Position numbers and translations under genes: made by a program. The notes beneath the pieces were generated by a model that searched no databases, was not told the DNA's origin, and saw only the letters and a list, made by a program, of their open reading frames with translations. A stretch of DNA of 35,659 bases from Colimorpha_A sp045591885. Lineage in GTDB: Bacteria; Bacillota; Clostridia; Oscillospirales; CAG-272. Positions 22,814-32,400 of this stretch are shown piece by piece (the stretch's first letter is position 1; every line of letters starts with the position of its first letter). The DNA lies in assembly GCA_045591885.1 (NCBI GenBank), contig JAZNTT010000089.1:1-35659 (forward strand), written 5' to 3'.

Positions 22814-23503
22814 TTAATACTTCACCGATCTGCCTGCGCCGAGGCAGACTACGTCAAGTGCGCCTGCTTCGGAAAGCAGATCCGAGCAGATCTTTAAGGT
22901 CGCGCCGCTTGTGATTATATCGTCGACAAGGACGATCCTTTTTCCTTTTATCTTTTCCTCCGCACCGAGGCGCAGAGAGAATCTTGACCTCGCGTATATA
23001 TCTCTTTCCGAGTATTCAAGAGATTTCTGTTCCTTTATGCCGCGGCAGATGAAAAGGTTTTCAATATTGAGCTTCATTTTGCCTGCGAGCGAATGAGCAA
23101 GTATCTTTGCCTGATCGACACCCTCAAGGCGTATCTTGATCGGTGAACGCGGGACGTAGGTTATTATATATTCTCCTGCGATGCCGTTCGCCGTCAGGAC
23201 GGCTGACATTTTGTCAGTCAGGTGTGATACGAGCGCTTTGTTATTCGCCGTCTTCATTTTCAGAAGCAACGAGCGTGAAACGCCGTCGGTCTTATATGGA
23301 AGTGCGTAGAAGAGCTTTTCGTTATTCAGATATTTTGAATCGCAACGGCATTTTTCGTGCGGATTTCCGCAGGAAAGGCAACCGTCCGAAAGCTCTTTTT
23401 CGTATTCCTCCTTACATTCGGGGCAAAGGAAGCCGTGTTTTACTATTCTTTTGCATCGAATACAGACCGTCGGGAATATGAGGGATAGAAGTTTGTTTAG
23501 CAA
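22814..23503 (-). CDS. comFC: ComF-family phosphoribosyltransferase-like protein
   Basis: 229 residues. The N-terminus carries two cysteine pairs (C14/C17 and C27/C30) and further C42/C45/C52/C54, as in the zinc-binding head of ComFC. The C-terminus is a type I phosphoribosyltransferase fold with the PRPP loop IVLVDDIITSGATL (about 189-202). ComFC is needed for DNA uptake during transformation in B. subtilis and H. influenzae. No comFA helicase is adjacent, so a role in competence here is not shown. The next gene starts 87 bases downstream. Confidence 0.9.
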   Translation of the reverse strand: MLNKLLSLIFPTVCIRCKRIVKHGFLCPECKEEYEKELSDGCLSCGNPHEKCRCDSKYLNNEKLFYALPYKTDGVSRSLLLKMKTANNKALVSHLTDKMSAVLTANGIAGEYIITYVPRSPIKIRLEGVDQAKILAHSLAGKMKLNIENLFICRGIKEQKSLEYSERDIYARSRFSLRLGAEEKIKGKRIVLVDDIITSGATLKICSDLLSEAGALDVVCLGAGRSVKY

Positions 23504-23543
23504 ATTTTTGTCCTTAACGTAATAGTGTTTTAGAAGGGTTTTT

Positions 23544-23685
23544 GTAGGGCGGGCTTGCTCGGAACCCCCAAAACTCGCATTCGCTCGTTTCGGGGAACCC
23601 CACGCGCTCCCGCCGTCCGCAGGTCCTCAAGCCTGCGGGAACAGGAACATCGTTTTTGCGCGGCGGGAGTAAACCCCCGCCCTAC
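23544..23685. repeat. GTAGGG-type palindromic element, long form
   Basis: 142 bases bounded by GTAGGGCGGG (23544-23553) and CCCGCCCTAC (23676-23685). Inside lie further inverted pieces such as CCGCAGG/CCTGCGG. It fills most of the 227-base gap between recD2 and comFC. Confidence 0.8.
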
Positions 23686-23730
23686 GGTGTAGCAATAATG
23701 CGAATTGCACCCTACAGAGTGATTGTTTTA

Positions 23731-25950
23731 TCAATACGTCTTTATCAAAAAGCAAAGCCCCGTATATCTGCGGACCTGTCGGTCGTTATTTATCATATTA
23801 TAGACCGTATTTTCGTGTCCTACCGCTATCGCCATATCCTTTGCTCTTGTTACCGCCGTATAGAGGAGGTTTCTTGTGAGCAGGCGGGGCGAGAAGTCGG
23901 AAAGGGCAAGCACGACGGTGCCGTACTCGCTTCCCTGACTTTTATGGATCGTTATCGCGTAGGCAAGCTCAAGCTCGTCCGTCTGCGAAAAATCGTAGAC
24001 TATGCGTCTGTCGTCGCTTATAACGGTTATCGTTTCTTCCTTCAGGTCGATGTCGGTTATAACGCCGATGTCGCCGTTGAAGATTCCGACGCCCTCGACG
24101 CCGTTCTTTTCCCAGACTGCGTCATAATTATTCTTCGTCTGCATGACCTTATCGCCGACTCTGAAGATTCTTTCGCGGAATTTCTTTTCGGGCTTACTTT
24201 TGCTCGGCGGATTGAGACGCGCCTGAAGAATTATATTCAGGTTATCGGTTCCCGATGCGCCCTTATGGGTCGGGGTTATTACCTGCAAATTATTTAATAT
24301 ATCCTCGCCGTATTTTTTCGGCAGGCGCTCCGTTACGAGCGAAGCGACGGTTTCGGCGATCTCGTTACTGCCGCTTCTCCGCATAAAGAAGAAGTCGCTG
24401 TCGGTTCTCTTTATATCTATCATTTCGCCGCGGTTTATCGCGTGCGCGTTACGGACTATAAGACTGCTCGCCGCCTGTCTGAAGATTTCGGTAAGGGCAA
24501 CCGAGGAATATCTTTCACTTTCGATTATGTCAAAAAGCACCGTTCCTGCGCCGACTGACGGAAGCTGGTCCGCGTCACCGACGAGTATCAGGCGAGCGCC
24601 CGGCTTTATTGCCTTAAGGAGCGACGAGAACAGAAGCGTATCGACCATTGACGCTTCGTCTACTATTATTACGTCCTCGTCGAGCTGATCGTGCTCGTCA
24701 CGGCGGAATGACGGCTTATCGTCGCCCGAAAACTCGGTTTCGAGAAGTCGATGCACCGTTTTAGCATCGCGCGAGGTCGCCTCCGACATTCTTTTTGCGG
24801 CTCTGCCCGTCGGGGCACTCAGCGCAATTCTCATTCCCATCTTTTCAAAGACCGCGATAAGCGCGCGGATTACCGTCGTTTTACCCGTTCCGGGGCCTCC
24901 CGTCAGCACCATAACGCCGCTTTCCATCGCGTCGAGAATTGCCTTTCTCTGCATTGACGCGTAGGTTATATCAAGTTCGATCTCCAACATATCGACGAAT
25001 CTGTCTGCGTCGCGGAGTGATAATCTCTCGCATAGCATATCAAGCTGATGAAGCTTCGCCGCAATATAGCGCTCTGCCTCGAAATAATCCTTTAAGTATA
25101 TGACCTCCCGTCCGCCGAACTTCACGCTTACCGCCGTGCCGTCGGAAAGAAGATTTTCAAGCGCCTTTTCGATTCCGTCTTCATCGCCATCCAACATACT
25201 GCAGGCGGCAGGGATAAGCTTATTTCTCGGTATGAAGGTATGACCGTTTTGGTTTGCGCTGTAGGAGAGGAAATATATGATTCCCGCGCGTAGGCGGTCG
25301 GGGCTGTTTTTCGGTGAGCCGAGCGATGCCGCTATTCTGTCTGCGGTCTCGAAGCCGATTCCGTGTATCTGCTCGCAGAGCTTATATGGATTCGCCTTTA
25401 TGACGTCAACGGCGCTTCCGCCCCATTTTTTATAGACCTTGACAGCTGTCGCAGGTCCGAAAAAGTCGCGGCAGAACATCATGACTGAGCGCACGCCGAA
25501 GGCTTCCTTAAAGCGCTCGGAGATCTTTTCCGCCTTCTTTTTCGTGATACCGTTTATGTCGGTCAGCCATTCGGGGTGATTCTCGATCACGTCGAAGGCG
25601 TCTGAGCCGAATTTATCTACTATTCTGTCGGCAAGCACGACACCGATTCCCTTTATCGCGCCCGACGAAAGATATTTTCTTATCGCGTTTTCGTTCGCGG
25701 GGAGTTGCTTTTCAAAATATTCCACCTTGAATTGCCGTCCGAATGAGGGGTGGTTCGTCCACTGTCCGAGCGCCTTTATGCTCTCGCCGACACTTAGAAA
25801 CGGCATTTGTCCGACGGCGGTGACAAGGTCCTCGTCACTCAGCACCAGCTCACAGACGGTATATCCGTTTTCCTCGTTTTGAAAAACTATATGCTCGACG
25901 GTGCCTTCGATCTCGCTTAGCCCGTCCTTGTTTACTATATTATCATCCAC
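23731..25950 (-). CDS. recD2: RecD2-type SF1 DNA helicase
   Basis: 739 residues, a 5'-3' helicase of the RecD-like superfamily 1B that works without RecBC in Firmicutes and acts in DNA repair and replication. The N-terminal extension typical of RecD2 (1-330) contains an OB-like start and helix-hairpin-helix segments (about 98-145 and 193-210). Walker A is GGPGTGKT (351-358), Walker B is IIVDEASMVD (about 430), and motif III LILVGDADQLPSVGAG and the C-terminal YAITIHKSQGSE and YTAVTRAK are all present. The gene starts 12 bases after truB ends. AAGG lies rather far (about 14 bases) upstream. Confidence 0.95.
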   Translation of the reverse strand: MDDNIVNKDGLSEIEGTVEHIVFQNEENGYTVCELVLSDEDLVTAVGQMPFLSVGESIKALGQWTNHPSFGRQFKVEYFEKQLPANENAIRKYLSSGAIKGIGVVLADRIVDKFGSDAFDVIENHPEWLTDINGITKKKAEKISERFKEAFGVRSVMMFCRDFFGPATAVKVYKKWGGSAVDVIKANPYKLCEQIHGIGFETADRIAASLGSPKNSPDRLRAGIIYFLSYSANQNGHTFIPRNKLIPAACSMLDGDEDGIEKALENLLSDGTAVSVKFGGREVIYLKDYFEAERYIAAKLHQLDMLCERLSLRDADRFVDMLEIELDITYASMQRKAILDAMESGVMVLTGGPGTGKTTVIRALIAVFEKMGMRIALSAPTGRAAKRMSEATSRDAKTVHRLLETEFSGDDKPSFRRDEHDQLDEDVIIVDEASMVDTLLFSSLLKAIKPGARLILVGDADQLPSVGAGTVLFDIIESERYSSVALTEIFRQAASSLIVRNAHAINRGEMIDIKRTDSDFFFMRRSGSNEIAETVASLVTERLPKKYGEDILNNLQVITPTHKGASGTDNLNIILQARLNPPSKSKPEKKFRERIFRVGDKVMQTKNNYDAVWEKNGVEGVGIFNGDIGVITDIDLKEETITVISDDRRIVYDFSQTDELELAYAITIHKSQGSEYGTVVLALSDFSPRLLTRNLLYTAVTRAKDMAIAVGHENTVYNMINNDRQVRRYTGLCFLIKTY

Positions 25951-25962
25951 TTATAATCAGCC

Positions 25963-26862
25963 TTATTCTATTCTGAATTTCTTTATCGGCTTTACTGCCT
26001 TGCCGTTATCAAATTCACGCACCTCACCGAGCGAAAAGAAGCCGTCCTTATCGTATAGGCGCACCCTTTCGCCGACGGGCAGGTCGATTCCGAGCTTTTT
26101 GAGGTAGATTTCGCAGCCGGAATTACACAGGCGCGCAAAAAAGTCGGGAAGCACCACCTTTTTATGCTCGAAAAAGAGCGACTCGGTATCGAGAAGCAGT
26201 GCTTCGCGCTCGATTTCCGTCATATTTTCAAGCTCACCGAGCGTTACTGCGTTACCGAGCGAAAATTCGCCTACCGACGTGCGGCGAAGAGCCGCCATCA
26301 CGCCTCCGCAGCCGAGCGCTTTTCCTATGTCGGCGCAGAGCGTTCTTATATAAGTACCCTTTGAGCAAGCTACTTCAAGGGTATATTCGTCTTTTTTATC
26401 GGTCTCCTTACAGGTAAGGGAATAGACCGTTATATCCCTTGCCTCGCGCTCGACCTCAATTCCCTCTCGCGCGAGGTCGCAGAGCTTTTTGCCGTTTTTT
26501 TTGAGCGCAGAGTACATAGGGGGTATCTGCTTTATATTTCCGACGAAGCTACGGCAGGTTTCCTTAACCTTTTCGGAGTTGGGAATATCACTGCATTCCG
26601 TCAGCACCTTACCGCTTATGTCCTCGGTATCTGTCGTGATACCGAGCTTCAGCGTCGCTATATAGCTCTTATCGTGCTCGGTCAGGTATTCGGACGCCTT
26701 TACCGCGCGTCCGACAAGCACCGTCAGCAGTCCCGTCGCCATCGGGTCAAGAGTTCCCGTATGTCCGACCTGCTTCGTGCCGTACAATCTTCTTATTTTT
26801 CCGACAACGTCAAAGGACGTCATTCCCTCTCCCTTGTCGATAAGCACTACTCCGTCTTTCAT
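25963..26862 (-). CDS. truB: tRNA pseudouridine-55 synthase
   Basis: Makes pseudouridine 55 in the T-loop of tRNAs. 299 residues, with the opening GVVLIDKGEGMTSFDVV, the catalytic loop VGHTGTLDPMATG with D39 as nucleophile, and the later motifs KGTYIRTLCADIG and ALRRTSVGEF. The C-terminal part is like a PUA domain. Its start overlaps the stop of the upstream carboxypeptidase homologue (ATGA). The usual partners rbfA and infB are not adjacent, but ribF, its frequent neighbour, is one gene away. Confidence 0.96.
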   Translation of the reverse strand: MKDGVVLIDKGEGMTSFDVVGKIRRLYGTKQVGHTGTLDPMATGLLTVLVGRAVKASEYLTEHDKSYIATLKLGITTDTEDISGKVLTECSDIPNSEKVKETCRSFVGNIKQIPPMYSALKKNGKKLCDLAREGIEVEREARDITVYSLTCKETDKKDEYTLEVACSKGTYIRTLCADIGKALGCGGVMAALRRTSVGEFSLGNAVTLGELENMTEIEREALLLDTESLFFEHKKVVLPDFFARLCNSGCEIYLKKLGIDLPVGERVRLYDKDGFFSLGEVREFDNGKAVKPIKKFRIE

Positions 26863-28292
26863 TTTTTATTACCCTGACCGAGATAGCGGCGCTCACGGGA
26901 AGCGAGCAGCTTTCTTTCGTTTTCCTTTTTCTGTCTTGTTACTGCGGTCGTTATTATATAGAACACTACCGCAAAGGCGGTAAGGACCATGAGTACGATA
27001 AAGAACGGGGTTGATGCAAGCTCCTTGATCCTGGTTCCGACTGTGAGCCAGCCGTCGCGCTCAATATTGTTTCTCGTGACGAGCGGGACCTCTCCTATCT
27101 TTTCTCCCTTATAGGTAACGTAAAGTGTTCCGACAACCTGTCCCGCCTTTACGGGAGCGGTGAGGGATTTTACGTTCAGTATGTAGTGATAGCTTACGTC
27201 CTTTTTCGCATCAACCTCGTCGGAGACGAATATTTCAAGGTCGCGCTGCGGCATGAGTGCGACCTTATCGCTGCCCGATGCGAGCTTGACGGGAATATCC
27301 GTGATCGGTGTTGCGGAGTTTATTGCCTTGACGTATCTGAATCGGCTTTCGCCCCAAGTGAGAAGCGCTCTGCCCTCACTAAGACCGTGGTAAACAGTTT
27401 TATATTCTGCGGGGACGGTTATCGGCTTTCCGTTCTCGTCTGTGGTTTCATATTCTTCCTTTACAAGCACGCGGGAATTGTGTGCGCCTGTGATGACCGC
27501 AATATAGTTAAGTCCGTCCTTGCGCGAGGTAAGAATCGCGCAATAGCCCGACAGGGTTTGGTTTCCCGCGATAAGCCCCGTTGCGGTCGAAAGGTAATAA
27601 TCGGGATTTACCCGCGCGGAAAGGAGATAGTTTGTCGTACCGTAATAACGGGCTGCCGATTTATTCGTTTTAGGAATGACCGCCCTTATCTGGTCACCGA
27701 TCTCGGCAAGAGACGGAATCTTTATCGCGTATGATGCGAGAAGCATCTGGTCGGCTGCCGTCGTATAGCTTTCCTCGTCCTCGGTACCCGTGACGGAGAA
27801 ATACTTCGTATTTGTCATTCCGAGGTCCGCCGCTTTATGATTCATAAGCTCGACAAAGTTAGCGTACGTATCGGCAATTCCCTCTGCTATAACGTGCGCG
27901 GCATCGTCGGCATCTGCATGGAGCATTGCGGCGATCAGGTCGCGCAGACGGAACACCTCACCGTTTTTCATTGAGATATGTCTGCCGCGCGTGTCGCGGA
28001 TCGCCTTGCTCGATGCTGTAAAGGAGCTGTCGAGGGTCATTCCTTTGTTCTCCATCTCCTCCATCGCTACGAGCGCGACCATCAGCTTTATCAGCACCCC
28101 CGGTCTTACCCGTTCGTCGCTGTTATACCGATACAGAACCGTGTCCGATTCCATACAATAGAGCATCGCGCTTTGCGAAGCGGCAATCTCCGGCTCGTTC
28201 TCGGCATAGGTAAAAAACGGCATGACGGCAAGCATCATAGCAAACGCCATGATGACCGATATTATTCTTTTTGCCGTCCTGATAATTTTCAT
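26859..28292 (-). CDS. DD-carboxypeptidase homologue with lost catalytic motifs
   Basis: 477 residues in the DacF/PBP5 family. Signal peptide about 1-30 (ending FFTYA), peptidase-like domain 35-290, a following beta-rich domain as in PBP5 (about 300-415), a C-terminal membrane segment (about 430-451) and a basic tail. The active-site motifs are altered: SxxK reads VLIK (66-69, PGVLIKLMVALVAMEE), so the serine is valine; SGN reads DAD (127-129); KTG reads ATG (237-239). Neighbouring fold residues are kept (DAAHVIAEG, LGMTNTKYF, AGNQTLSGYCAIL). Hydrolysis of D-Ala-D-Ala is therefore unlikely. It sits between ribF and truB with almost no spacing, an unusual place for a cell-wall gene. Confidence 0.85.
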   Translation of the reverse strand: MKIIRTAKRIISVIMAFAMMLAVMPFFTYAENEPEIAASQSAMLYCMESDTVLYRYNSDERVRPGVLIKLMVALVAMEEMENKGMTLDSSFTASSKAIRDTRGRHISMKNGEVFRLRDLIAAMLHADADDAAHVIAEGIADTYANFVELMNHKAADLGMTNTKYFSVTGTEDEESYTTAADQMLLASYAIKIPSLAEIGDQIRAVIPKTNKSAARYYGTTNYLLSARVNPDYYLSTATGLIAGNQTLSGYCAILTSRKDGLNYIAVITGAHNSRVLVKEEYETTDENGKPITVPAEYKTVYHGLSEGRALLTWGESRFRYVKAINSATPITDIPVKLASGSDKVALMPQRDLEIFVSDEVDAKKDVSYHYILNVKSLTAPVKAGQVVGTLYVTYKGEKIGEVPLVTRNNIERDGWLTVGTRIKELASTPFFIVLMVLTAFAVVFYIITTAVTRQKKENERKLLASRERRYLGQGNKK

Positions 28293-28295
28293 GTT

Positions 28296-29168
28296 CTATC
28301 CGTTTCTTTTTTCAAATATTGCTTTTGCTTTTTCGATGTCGCATTTTACCGCCGAACAGACTTCGTCAAGCGAGCCGAACCTGCGCTCGCCGCGAAGAAA
28401 GGAAAGGAACTCGACCTTTATGCTTTCTCCGTAGATATCTCCGTCAAAGCCGATTATGTAGGTCTCGGCAGAAATGCCTCTGCCGTCATTCACCGTCGGG
28501 CGTGTTCCGATATTCGTCACCGACGGAAGCGTCTCTCCGCTTGGCAGACGTGTCACGGTTGCGTAAACGCCGTTTTTCGGCAGACACAGCCCTTCGGGAT
28601 AAAAGTTCGCCGTCGGCATTCCGACAGTCCGTCCCTTTTGCGCTCCCTTTTTTACCGTGTCGCAGAGGAAATAGGGTCTGCCGAGGAGCTTATTTGCGCC
28701 CTCGATATCGCCGTCCGACAGCTTTTTGCGGATAGCCGACGAGGAAACGTCCTCGTTTTCGGCAGTAACCCTATCGACCGTCAGCACCTCTATTCCGTTT
28801 TCGCGGCACAGCTCGGTAAGCAGACGCGGATCTCCCTTTCCGCCCTTTCCGAACGTATAATTGTATCCGCAGACACAAAGCTCTGCGTTCAGGCGGAAGC
28901 CGAGTATATCGCGGACAAATTCCGACGGGGTCAGATCTCTTACCTTTTCAAAGCTTTCGGTGATTATCTCATCAACACCGTATGCGCGCAAAAGTCCCGC
29001 CCTGTCGATGGGCGCCGTCAATGCGGGGGAAAACAGAGTGTCAAAGGTCCAGACGGTAAGTGCGGTTCCTCTTTTAAGAGCCTCCGCCCGCCCTTTTTCA
29101 ATGAGTGCGCGGTGTCCTATATGAACACCGTCGAAGTTACCGAGCAGAACCGTTCTTTTTTTATTCAC
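28296..29168 (-). CDS. ribF: Bifunctional riboflavin kinase/FAD synthetase
   Basis: 290 residues. The N-terminal adenylyltransferase domain has LLGNFDGVHIGH (8-19) and VSSSAIRKKLSDG (about 141-153). The C-terminal kinase domain has GRTVGMPTANF (about 179-189) and NGVYATV. It turns riboflavin into FMN and FAD; MnmG in this window is an FAD enzyme. It begins two bases after the ireB stop and ends three bases before the carboxypeptidase homologue. No FMN riboswitch precedes it, which fits its position inside an operon. Confidence 0.95.
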   Translation of the reverse strand: MNKKRTVLLGNFDGVHIGHRALIEKGRAEALKRGTALTVWTFDTLFSPALTAPIDRAGLLRAYGVDEIITESFEKVRDLTPSEFVRDILGFRLNAELCVCGYNYTFGKGGKGDPRLLTELCRENGIEVLTVDRVTAENEDVSSSAIRKKLSDGDIEGANKLLGRPYFLCDTVKKGAQKGRTVGMPTANFYPEGLCLPKNGVYATVTRLPSGETLPSVTNIGTRPTVNDGRGISAETYIIGFDGDIYGESIKVEFLSFLRGERRFGSLDEVCSAVKCDIEKAKAIFEKRNG

Positions 29169-29170
29169 CG

Positions 29171-29434
29171 TCAGATGCCGAGGTAGTTACGGACGAGAGA
29201 ATTGAGAATATCGTCTCTGTCTACCTTGACGATAAGCGCTCTTGCGTTCTTGTGGTTGGTGATATAGGTCGGGTCCTCGGAAAGGATATATCCGACGATC
29301 TGGTTGATCGGGTTATAGCCCTTTTCGCTGAGTGCCGAGTAGACGGTCTGGAGAACGCGCTTGATCTCCATATCCTTTTCGTCTCTGATTGAGAATGTTA
29401 TTGTCTTTTCTTTTTCGTTGTTGTAGCCGCTCAT
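29171..29434 (-). CDS. ireB: IreB-family regulatory phosphoprotein
   Basis: 87 residues of the UPF0297/IreB family. The core GYNPINQIVGYILSEDPTYITNHKNARALI (about 39-68) is nearly the family consensus. In Enterococcus faecalis IreB is phosphorylated by the Ser/Thr kinase IreK and lowers cephalosporin resistance. Candidate phospho-threonines near the N-terminus are T11 and T13. GGAGG precedes the ATG. The usual neighbours ruvX and alaS are missing; instead it sits before ribF and after a large surface protein. Confidence 0.93.
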   Translation of the reverse strand: MSGYNNEKEKTITFSIRDEKDMEIKRVLQTVYSALSEKGYNPINQIVGYILSEDPTYITNHKNARALIVKVDRDDILNSLVRNYLGI

Positions 29435-29464
29435 ATTATGCCTCCTTAGAATGATTCCTGTTTT

Positions 29465-32400
29465 TTATTCATTATCGCCGGTTTTTTTATCCGTGCGTTT
29501 ATTTCTTATTACTACCCTCAAAGCGAGCACCGCAAGTGATGCTGCTGCAACCATAGTAAGGTTTATTACCGTATACACCGATACCGTATCGTCCTTGCCT
29601 GCAAGAACGTTTATCGCGTCCCTCAGCTTTTCGCCCGACAGGGTCTCGGAATGAGCTCTTACCGAGCTTACGAGTATCATCGGCTCGCCGATATCCTCGC
29701 CGTTTTCACCTGTCACATAAATTCCTATTCTGTCACAGGAGGAGAGGTGTGTAAATTCGCTCATGTCGCAGACAACGCTGTTTTCTCCGCCGACCGACAC
29801 AGACGTGCTTGCCACCGCAATATTCTTATTCGAGTAGAGTGCGACCGTGACCGTCACGGTATCCACTCCCTCGGGAAGCGACGACACGACAACGTCGAAG
29901 CTTATATACGGTGCAGCCGATAGGTCAAGCGGATATGCGGAATTGAGGACAAATCCGCGCAGCGCCTCATTCTCTGCCTCTCCGAATCTGATTCTGCCCC
30001 AATCGGAGCGGCCGCCGTAGGATACGCCGCTTTCTGCCGTTATGCAGTTCAGCGACGGGGTCAGCATATTTTTCTTTTTGAGGTTGAAAATTATGCTTTC
30101 GCCCTTTATGCCGTCGGGGAGTATGTTTCCCGCCTTGGCTTCCGCGTAGCTTCTGTCGGTCACCGAGCCTGAGAGCATAAGTGAGTCAAATCTGTCCTTA
30201 CCTATAAGGGACGATGCGAACTCGCATTTCGATCCGAAGAGGTCGGTTCCGACGTATTTGAGCGCCCCCTCATAGTCGGCTTCGCGGCTCGGAATATAAC
30301 CCGATACGTTTTTCATTGATCTGTCCGATATTCTGAGGAAGGTGTATATGTAATCTGTGGTAAGAGCCTTTTCCTCGCTTACCGACGCCGCTTTCCGTTC
30401 GCCGTTTCCGAGAAGCAGAATGCTTCTTGACGCGCCGTTATAAAGGAAGCTCGGAAGTGAGAAAAATTCCGTCAGCGCCTCAAGATTTGCCGCCGTTATT
30501 CTGTCGGCATTTACCCCGCGGTCGGGAGCAAGCTCGTTGTAGGCGTATTTCCCCTTTTCGGGGGTAATATCGTATGCGAGCTTCCAGTTTATATCGCCGC
30601 CCGCCGTAATGCAGTCGGAGATCGCTTCAAGCGTACTTCGCGCATCAAAGCTTCCCCTCTGACCGACGGTTATATCGCCGTTCCAGACTCCGCCGAGGCT
30701 CGCACTCACCTCAAAGCCCGACGTCACGCTTACCGATGCGTTATACACCGTTCGGAGCGCCGCCGAATACCCGCGTGCAAGATCGGGAAGCGTTACGGCG
30801 CCGAGATTGTAATTTGCATAAGCATCGTTTACCGATGCCCCGAGGACGATGCCTACAAGATTGTCCGTCTTTCCTCCCGCCGAGCCGTATCTTCTGACGA
30901 GAAGGTCGGTCACCGCGCGGAGCGCGTTTATTCCTTCGGGCGTTTTGGTATTGATCGCGGCGTTTTCGCCCGTCGCATCGGGATGCGAAATAATACCGCC
31001 GCCCGTTCCGAGCTTGAATACGAATCTGACCTTTATTCCCTCTTTGCCGTATTCCTTCATCACGGTGTCGAGAGAATCAAGATATTCCTTCGAAAACAGA
31101 TGAGTTATATCCGCCGCCGTATGTGTAACGGCTTCCTTGTCCGAGGATGCGAACAGCTCGGTCAGGTCTATATCGAGCGCCGTTTGTGCGATGCCGTAAA
31201 GAACGTAATTGTCGGGCAGGGGTCTTATTCCCTTTTTCGATTCGGGAAGCGAAGTTCTCTCTGCCGCGAGAAGCTCGGGATTGTTTACATAGCTCGGCTC
31301 ACAGAGGACGGTCAACTCACCGTTCATCTTTACAGCCACGATATATTTTTTGAAAATTCCGTTTGCGTTGCCGTCAAGCGGAACGGAGAATGAAAACTCT
31401 CCGTCATACACCCTTGCTTCCGCAAGCGGCTCGCGCAGAAGCGCAATGTTTGAATTTTCCTCGTTCGGCATGAGTGCGTAAAGCATCACCTTGCCGTCCC
31501 ACGCTTCATCCGTGAGGACGGTACTGCCCTTGACCGATATGTTTTTCAGGTCACGCGCTATCCGACATTCCGTGATCTTGCCCGATCCCGAAAGCTCCTC
31601 GAAGCAGGGCGACGTGCCTATTGAGGTTATTTCAATATCGCCTGTCGGCGCGCCTCCGAAATACAGCGCGTACCCGTTTATTTTTTCCTCGGGTATTTTG
31701 AAAAGGAGCGTTACCTCTCTGTCCGAATCGGGAATATCGACGGTCAATTCCTTGTCGTATTCTGTCGAAAGCTCAGTTTTGTATTTAAGCGTCAGCGAAC
31801 GGCAGGAGGTGTGGTTTATCATATTGACTCGCAGGCCGATTCCGTCGCCAAAGCTCGGCTTGGCAATTCCTATCGCCTCTATATACTGTCCCTCGCCGCT
31901 CAGGGTAACGGTAAGATCCTTACCGTAATCGAGCGTACAGCCGTGCGCAGAGAAGCTTCCCGCCATATATTTTGCGAGCTTATCGTCATTCACGCCCCGG
32001 CATCCGCAGACGGTATCGAGGAGAACGTAATGATCTCCCGAGCTTTCAAGCGTAATAGTAAACTCTATTCTTAAAACCGTTCCTCTGTTGACCGCGTCGG
32101 TTTTGAAAAAGACCGTCTGCCATTTTCCGCCGTCGATGCTTTTCGTATCCGTGAGGGTTCCGCGCGAGCCGATGAGCCTCATTGTGACATCTGCTCTCTT
32201 TGCCTCGGCCGGAACGTACATCGCCGCCGCAATGAAACGGTAATACGAGGTCTCCGTCAGGGTCGTTACGGTTTTTTTGAGGATAATTTTTTCGCCCGCC
32301 GCATAGCTTCCGACGTTTACCCTCAGGCTGCGGCTTCCCTCGTACGGAGCGTACGGAGCGTGTGTCATTTCGCTTACACATTCCGTGCTTCCGATATTTG

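Noticed and set aside
27978..29186. 402-codon plus-strand open frame
   Set aside because: It runs antisense to the carboxypeptidase homologue and ribF, and its composition (Arg, His, Ser-rich) is that of a shadow.
28296..29470. FMN riboswitch controlling ribF
   Set aside because: ribF follows ireB by two bases; no conserved RFN-like structure is in the 30-base gap before ireB.
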